Both the position numbers and the translations under genes were made by a program. Below the pieces are notes generated by a model that worked only from the letters and a program-made list of their open reading frames with translations, had not been told where the DNA came from and made no database searches. 64,000 nt of DNA from Datura wrightii. Taxonomy: Eukaryota; Streptophyta; Magnoliopsida; Solanales; Solanaceae. Location of the stretch: assembly GCA_035772735.1 (NCBI GenBank), contig JASDFA010000004.1, positions 22,161,501 to 22,225,500 of the forward strand, given 5' to 3'. This document shows, piece after piece, positions 58,062 to 64,000 of this stretch; positions within the stretch are counted from its first letter, which is position 1, and each line of letters opens with the position of its first letter.

Positions 58062-59135
58062 ATGTGGCGAAAAAGACTGATTCAACGAGATATGCTTTGC
58101 CTGCATTAAGATTTAAAACTTGTTGTCTACTTTCAGGAAATGTTTGAAATAGAGAACTTACAATAATACAACGCCGTATTCTCCGAAGATTGAGGAACAA
58201 GAAGAGATCTATTAAGAGAAAGATTTATTCTAGAGAAAATCTTAACAGTTACATCCAATCACAAACTACATGAAAGTTGTCCCTTTTTTATGGAGATTTA
58301 TCCATCACAGAGATGCACAAAGGAAGAGAACGAACTTCATATATCCCTTTTCTACTCAATCAAGAAACAAGATCGGACGTTATCCCGGTTCGTCTATATT
58401 TTTGTGAAACTATTCCTCAAGCAAGGTAGCCAATAAGTCATTCAAGGGTTTGTGTGAATAATAGAATGGTTAACATTACTCATTTTAAAATCTCCCACGG
58501 TGATATAAAATCTTTTCAAGAAAATGATGCAAGAACCCATGGTGAAAAAATAAAGAGATCCTTCTATATCGAAATCTCAGTTGACAAAATAATAGGAAAA
58601 TTTTTTGATCACCCATGGAGAAGAACCAAAACAAAATGGTTTCGCCTTCTCAAAACTAAGAGGGGATGCCACCTACTACTAAAATCCCAGTTTTTGCAAC
58701 AGTTGCGTTCTTCCATGCAAGAAGAAGACATATAAAGAACAAAAAAAATTGTATTCAAAAAAGTATGCTTAGGCAGTTCTTTCGCTAAGCACAACAGAAT
58801 GAAGAGAAATTTGTAGCATTTCAAATCCCTATTCTTATCGAAGAGAAGGAACGAGAAAAATCGAAATATTCTTACTTGAACAAGAAGTCCTATAGTTTAC
58901 AACTCTTCTTTATATAGTAATTCGACGTATTGCTCCGCGTCTCCCCCATCAGTTTACTAAAAAGATCAAAATAAAAAGGATCGAACTACCTACTCATTAT
59001 TCAGAGGTGAATCATAGAACATCAAAAGCCGTGGTATCTTATGGACCTAAGACAAGTTACATACCTCACGACATAAGATTGAAAGATCCAAACCTTCTTC
59101 TTCAGAGCGGAAAGGGACATGGCCAAAACATATAA
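58062..59135 (+). pseudogene. rps4: Mitochondrial ribosomal protein S4, broken nuclear copy
   Basis: S4 nucleates assembly of the small ribosomal subunit. The start is ATG 58,062 (MWRKRLIQRDM). A frameshift follows within 15 codons, near 58,090. Then ALRFKTC, RELTIIQRRILRRLRNKKRSIKRK, GDLSITEMH, TSYIPFLLN, SRVCVNNRMVNITHFKISHGD, QENDA, RSFYIEISVDKIIGKF, RTKTKWFRLLKTKRGC and LQQLRSSMQEEDI are readable, followed by KRIELPTHYSEVNHRT, IPHDIRLKD and GQNI at the TAA (59,133-59,135). Internal stops occur at about 58,145, 58,270 and 58,733; a short deletion lies near 58,610-58,620. Total length matches the plant mitochondrial gene. Confidence 0.92.
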
Positions 59136-59853
59136 AGATCGACATAGTTGCTCATAGGGACATATCTATCCGGATAGAGGATGGTCTAGGCCGATTCATA
59201 GATAGATCTCTCTACATATAGATAGGTATCTTTGTGGATAGAGATAAAGATAGGAATCCATCTAGATCTTGATTCACTATTTTAATATTTTTTCTTTTTT
59301 CTAATTGATTGTCTTTTTTTTTACGACAAGTTTTCGTTTTCAATCTTAGTGCAGGAGCGGAGAGACAGTTGACTCTAAGGAAAGAAATATCATTTTTATA
59401 TTATTAATTTCTGGGGCGGAGCATAGGCAAGCAAGCAGAGCTAAGGAAAGTGGGAAGCCCGTCATAGAGCAGTCGACTAGAAGTAGAAGTGTCATGACTG
59501 AACGTAGACCCGGATAGTAACACGGGACAAGGAGCCCTGAGAGACTCCAAGTCGGTCCATGGCATGAACATTCATCTAACTTAATATAATTAAGCGGAAT
59601 ACTTAGCATGATGATATAGTGGAAACATAAAGGAAACATAACATAGAATGATAAGTGGAATGTACAAAATACATAACAGCTGAGTACTCCAATTAGTCTG
59701 AAAGCCTCTATCATATCGGATGAGTTGATGGGACAACATCCCCAACTAACCCAGCAAAACTGAAAGAAAAAGGGACATCAGTATTTGAAACATATGGTCC
59801 TCGGAATGAGGACTCACCAAAAGGCTGGATGCTAAACTCTGAAATGGACTACT

Positions 59854-61597
59854 TGATGTGATGTGAATTTACAGCACTATTGATGCTCAAAACTAAGAAA
59901 ATAGCATGGACTTAGGTGTATTTATGTGGATATGAGACACTTTTCCATTGATTTCAGGATAAATGGGTGTTGGAACAATAAACTGCAAAAGGAAGCTAAA
60001 AGTGTGCAAAATAGGGCAAAAAATGCAGACCACAGTACGATCTGTAGGATGGACCTACAAGTCGTACTAAGGGCCTTGATCAAAAGCTGACAGTTTAACC
60101 TGGAAGACTGAACTTATGAGACTTGTCATGGATCGTACCATGGTGGTATGAGTCATGGTAAGCCAGTCGTGATGAAATCTAAAAGAATTGCACAGGAGGC
60201 TGAATCTCAGTACAAGAGCACCTTACGACCCATGCGATGGAGGTACAAGTCATACCATACCGGTCGTGGTAGAGTTCATAAAAAGTTCAAAGTATCAGGA
60301 TCAAGCCACAGGTGCAATGTACGAGTCGTAGGATGCATGTACGAATTGTACCTTCGCCCAACACTTAGCCAAAATTCAGCCAACACTCCAAGCTATGAGT
60401 TGATTTAACGATCCGTGAGAAGCCCCTACGAGTCGTAGGTGGACCTGTGATGAGGTCGGCTACATATATGGAAAACAGCCCTATTAATTTAGGAAAAAGT
60501 TCTAATTATTTGTATAAATACTTTTCTAGGTTTTTTTTAGAAAGTCAAATCCTACTTCAATTAGGAAAAGGAGTTACAAATCCCAATTTCATTCCATGAA
60601 GGAACAACAAAGGCTTACTCTAGTATTATAAATACCCTTTGTTTCTATGTAATAGATGAAAAAAAGAGAGAGGACGAATAGACTTAATTCTAGTAGGAAA
60701 ACATTGTAGTAAGGAATCTTACATCATTGAGAGATAGAATTGAGTTGGTTCAACCTTGTAATCAAACCTTTTCTTGAATTGATCTTGTTCTTGCTACTTG
60801 TTATTCAAGATTTCATGGTTTAGTTGAAGGAATTATTTTTCTCAATCATCTTTGTAAGTATTGTTATATGTTTTCAACAATGAAAGCAAATCACAACCTT
60901 GCAACTATGAGAGGCTAAAGCCTCCATAACTAGGGTTGTGGGAACCATGGTGGATTAACTAGCTAGGGTTGCACAAAGTGATTCTAAAACCAATACCAAT
61001 TACTTATATTGTATTCTCTTCATCTTTAATGATTCTTAGCAGTGTACAACATTAGGAAGTGCCTGAATTCTTTACTTGCTTTGATCGAAGAGGTAGAGAT
61101 TACGAAAAGAGAATTACAACGGAGCTTTGATCTTGATGATCATTGTATTAACTTGAGCTGTGGTCGCATGAGTTATATCTGGAACTTAGTGATAACGGTT
61201 AGCTTGCAAAACTTATGAGACTTGGTCGAGTAATTGAGGATAGTCATTCAATAGGGATTGGTCGATCATTTGAATGAACCTAAGTTATCAGTTCTATAAG
61301 TAAGTATTGGTAAAGATCACAAATATACACCAAAGCTATTATGAACCCATGGGGAACATAAACCCTAGTTATCCTTTAATTATTGATTCACAACTATAAT
61401 CTTGACTGCAGCTTATTTTTATTATTTCTTTTTATTAGAATTCCCTCTTTGTGAAGTAATTACCATACAAGTTCATCTACTGGCTGTAATCTAGATCTTC
61501 CATATTCCTTGTTGGATCGACCCCAACCTCTAGTTGGGTTCTTTATTGACAACGTCCGCTTCATACTTCATATGGAAGTGTGGTTGGAGCATTATCA
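59854..61597 (+). repeat. Solo LTR of family S (1,744 bp)
   Basis: It starts TGATGTGATGTG, ends GGAGCATTATCA, and is flanked by CTACT on both sides (59,849-59,853; 61,598-61,602). No internal region, primer site or PPT is attached, so it is an LTR left after recombination between the two LTRs of an element. TATAAATA boxes lie at 60,513-60,520 and 60,627-60,634. An array of ACGACTCGT-like words precedes them (about 60,030-60,440). I cannot assign the lineage without an internal region. Confidence 0.88.
60030..60440 (+). promoter_or_regulatory. U3 inverted-word array in the S solo LTR
   Basis: Words such as GTACGATCTGTAGGATGGACCTACAAGTCGTAC, split over a few bases, and several TACGAGTCGTA / ACGAGTCGTAGG copies lie in both orientations. 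They end about 70 bp before the first TATA box. The partial copy at 21,940-22,400 has the same array in reverse orientation. Confidence 0.55.
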
Positions 61598-62929
61598 CTA
61601 CTGACGGGGCTGAGCCTGAGAGTCGAGTCCTGTATCATGAAACGATATAACATAGAGTATGCAGTCAGTACGTGGAATTTACCGAGAATGCAAGGTAAGT
61701 AAAACGGACATTTAAAAATACATAAAGCTCATAAATGATCATAAGAGTGGGTCAACATGCTCATAACATAAGTAGCATATGATAATATAAGGCTCAAGGT
61801 TTTCAAAACATTCGTAATTCAGTCAAAACCATAATCATAAGAGAAGAGCTTTATTGAACATGACTTGAGCCAATGTGCATAATCATAAACATGCATAAAT
61901 CATGAAGAACAATGGGACATTCTTATAACTGACATACCCCATATGAGCACACATGGAGCTCGACCTGTAAATCCCTAGTCGGAAGGGTGTTCACACCTTG
62001 CCAAGGGTAGAACCATGAATGGCGTGATATCACACATGAAAGGGCCTATTTGGGAAAAGGGGATAGTAACAAAGGAGGTCCCATCATGTCCTGCGGGGCA
62101 TGTAGTTCTGAGATTCGGGGCAAAACCTGGGCCACAAACCTACTCGGTGTTAGATACTACTCCAAAAATGTATATAGTGCTCATAGTATGATATGCATGA
62201 AATTTATGGGCTAGTTAAATCATGATAATCATAAACATGCTTGTAAATACATGAACTGGACATGAGGGTAAGGCCCGTGAGTCGGCCAAAAACATAATTA
62301 CTAAATCATGGGATTCATCCATACTTGTCGATCATGTATAAACTTTGTAAATCATAAATTCATAATGGACATTTGAATAAATTCATATTATAATTCATAA
62401 ATTATGATGGGTTTATGAATATTAAGAGTTGCGGTAAAGATTATAATTCCATTCATCATAGAACATGCAAAATTAGGCATAGTTTAGTAGAAATTGAAAT
62501 CAACAAATTTATAATCAAATTAGCTGTAGAACCTGATCATATCTCATAAAATATAATGTAAATCACGAAAAATAATAACCCATTGATAGACCATTAGAAT
62601 TCCACAAGATTTAAGTTAAAAACCCCATATGATTTTTGAACAAACTTCATGAATTAGGAGAGATTGTGGGTATGAACAAAAACACCCATTCATAACCCTA
62701 CATACCTGTAAATAGTTGATTCTAACCCTCCCTTGAATGCCCAAGAAGGAATTGAAGAAAACCTTGAAGTATTGCCTTGATCACCTCTTTAGTCTATCAC
62801 TCTTGCATGCATGAATATGAAAATGGCCCAAAATGAACTTAACCCCTTTAAAAGTCACTATTCATAACTCAAAAGGACGTAGTTTAGGCTCTAGAACACA
62901 GGAATTATGAAATAGCCCTTACTAAATTC

Positions 62930-63420
62930 GCAGAAAATAACTGTTAGGTGGTCCCAACGAGGGACCTAACGACTCGTCATCAAGGGCCACAACTCATGGA
63001 ATAGTCTGCCGGGTACACTGCTTGTCAGGTCTCCTGGGCTCGTCAGGGAAGACTTAATGATTCGTTGGCTGGTGACCACGAGTCGTGGTCACCATTCCTT
63101 GGGTACACTGCCTTAGCCTCAACAACATTATTTCCTTCTTTATCACGATTCATCCCATGAATGATGGGGACTGACCATGACTCTTGGGGTCCTTGCGTCA
63201 AGTAAACTGCCCTCATTTTTCCTCTTTACTCAACCACCACTCCCCACGACTGACCTAATGAGTCGTGGGGAATGACCATGACTCGTGGTCATGCCCGTGG
63301 GGATCCCATTTCCCAAATTTCCAACTAATCACCTGGACCTCACCACGAGTCATATCATGACTCATGGGATGAGCCAAAGAGTCACCTCACGACTCGTTCT
63401 GCGCCTGATGCCAGATTTTA
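62930..63420 (-). promoter_or_regulatory. U3 inverted-repeat array of element H LTR
   Basis: It holds a 23-bp perfect palindrome with a one-base centre at 63,071-63,093 (arms GGTGACCACGA / TCGTGGTCACC). A 10-bp inverted repeat pairs 63,241-63,250 with 63,262-63,271 (TCCCCACGAC / GTCGTGGGGA). Several more ACTCGTGGT and ACGAGTC words are present. It lies just inside the LTR start, as in F. Confidence 0.6.
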
Positions 63421-63474
63421 AGCTTTCTCCGTTTCAACCCTCAGATCTGATCTTTGAGCTTTCGTGGTATAAAA

Positions 63475-63487
63475 ATATCTCCCCCCT
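63475..63487 (-). other. Polypurine tract of element H
   Basis: On the minus strand, GGGGGGAGATAT lies directly before the LTR start. The 'cattcgaggatgaatgtt' word is just upstream, as in F and B. Confidence 0.8.
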
Positions 63488-63717
63488 AGGAACATTCATC
63501 CTCGAATGTTGGAAAACATACAGAAAAGCAGAGAAATGCAATCATCACATTCAAATACTGATCATTTAATCCAAAACTGACGCAATGACTCCTCTGATTC
63601 AAAATACATAGCTGAACAGAATTCACGAATCATACATACACCTACATACATAAAAGAAACTGGGGCACACGAACTGAATATGAAAACTAAATAGAGTTTT
63701 AGATCAAAAGTAATACC

Positions 63718-64000
63718 TCAAGTTGGAATTGAGCCGGTAGAGAATAAATGTGGATATCTAGCCATCATATCTACTTCAGCTTCCCACGTAGCTCCCTCAA
63801 CATACTGATTCCTCCATAACACTTTAACTGTTCCTTAGCCTTTGAACCTGACGATCTAGTATTTCTACCAGAACCTCCTCATAACCAAGATTGTCCTTTA
63901 CACCAACACTGTCCACGTGATGATTAGAGCAGCATTACCCAAACATTTCTTCAAGAGCGATACATGGAATACACGATGAACAGAAGCTAATTCTAAGGGC
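63718..64000 (-). pseudogene. Element H pol 3' end: chromodomain, partial at window edge
   Basis: On the minus strand it encodes the end of the integrase GPY region (AL..VHRVFHV..L..C) and a chromodomain (YEEVLVEILDRQVQ... VKVLWRNQYVEGATWEAEVDMMARYPHLF), closing at TGA 63,718-63,720. Small frame problems occur near 63,840 and 63,900. The rest of the element lies right of the window. Confidence 0.82.

Larger units (their letters stand above)
51985..59489. other. Mitochondrial-derived DNA (NUMT), right part
   Basis: This continues the sequence left of F. It contains degraded copies of the mitochondrial genes rps14, rpl5 and rps4 in their expected local arrangement (rpl5 directly before rps14), within non-coding DNA of mitochondrial type. 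Two further ORFs, 53,081-52,815 (minus, 88 aa) and 57,383-57,715 (plus, 110 aa), are not recognisable. From 51,990 to 54,700 and 56,450 to 58,060 I see no other gene. Together with the left part the insertion was about 12 kb. The right edge is where the LTR of element H begins (59,490). Confidence 0.82.
59490..63474 (-). repeat. 3' LTR of element H, interrupted by a solo LTR
   Basis: On the minus strand it starts at about 63,474 (TTTTATACC, ancestral TGT) after a PPT and ends at 59,490 with AGTCATGACA. The end region matches F's LTR end ('cgacttgg.gtctctc.gg.ctccttgtcccgtgt'). Without the inserted solo LTR (59,854-61,597) and its duplication it is about 2.24 kb, the size of the F LTRs. U3 (about 62,930-63,420) holds strong inverted repeats. 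The 59,490 edge abuts NUMT DNA. Confidence 0.85.

Noticed and set aside
58020..58062. tRNA-like T-loop word (GTTCGATTCTCC) before rps4
   Set aside because: No acceptor stem, anticodon stem or D-arm could be paired around it.
38108..59489. The window being mitochondrial genome with retroelement insertions
   Set aside because: Long nested LTR elements with iMet and Asp primer sites on both sides, and decayed rps4 and rpl5, fit a nuclear copy better.
1..64000. Endogenous pararetrovirus, LINE, Helitron or DNA transposon
   Set aside because: I saw no movement-protein, apurinic endonuclease, Rep/helicase or transposase motifs and no terminal inverted repeats of such elements. All pol sequences are Ty3/gypsy.

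Overview
The window is nuclear DNA of a flowering plant, most likely Solanaceae (inferred from the retroelement families and from the mitochondrial rpl5-rps14 arrangement; no species call is possible). I found no host protein-coding gene, tRNA, rRNA or CRISPR array. Almost all of it is nested Ty3/gypsy LTR retrotransposons plus about 12 kb of mitochondrial DNA transferred to the nucleus (a NUMT) and later split by a retrotransposon.

Left half (1-25,839). A plus-strand Athila-type element (G, 1-6,614) ends in two LTRs separated by a second copy of its 3' internal region. It abuts the protease region of a decayed plus-strand Tekay/Del-type chromovirus (A; 6,615-6,874 and 17,320-21,752). A is cut by a young, nearly complete minus-strand chromovirus (B, 6,875-17,319; two 2.59-kb LTRs, target duplication GGATT). 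A's 3' LTR abuts a partial LTR of another family (S, 21,753-22,582). That LTR sits in the gag of a heavily decayed chromovirus E (22,583-25,839). The inferred order, oldest first, is E, S, A, then G and B.

Middle (25,840-38,107). A minus-strand Athila element C has kept its 5' LTR, tRNA-Asp-type primer site, gag and pol but lost its 3' end, at a junction marked by a 31-bp tandem duplication. It is followed by the pol 3' end of a chromovirus D whose PPT and LTR are tandemly duplicated (1,519-bp unit).

Right half (38,108-64,000). The NUMT (38,108-42,528 and 51,985-59,489) holds broken copies of mitochondrial rps14, rpl5 and rps4. It also holds a fragment of a retroelement RNase H that may have moved nucleus to mitochondrion to nucleus. 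Chromovirus F (42,529-51,984; target duplication GAGCA) sits inside it. At the right edge the 3' LTR of a minus-strand chromovirus H carries a solo LTR of family S (target duplication CTACT).

The most unusual signal is in the LTR promoters. Families from different lineages (Athila G/C, chromoviruses B, D, F, H, and S) each carry a GC-rich array of short inverted repeats early in the LTR; in G/C, B and S it lies just upstream of a TATA box. Some exact words are shared between unrelated lineages: a 15-mer between the Athila and B LTRs, and ACGACTCGT/ACGAGTCGT words among F, H and S. This suggests convergent or exchanged U3 modules.
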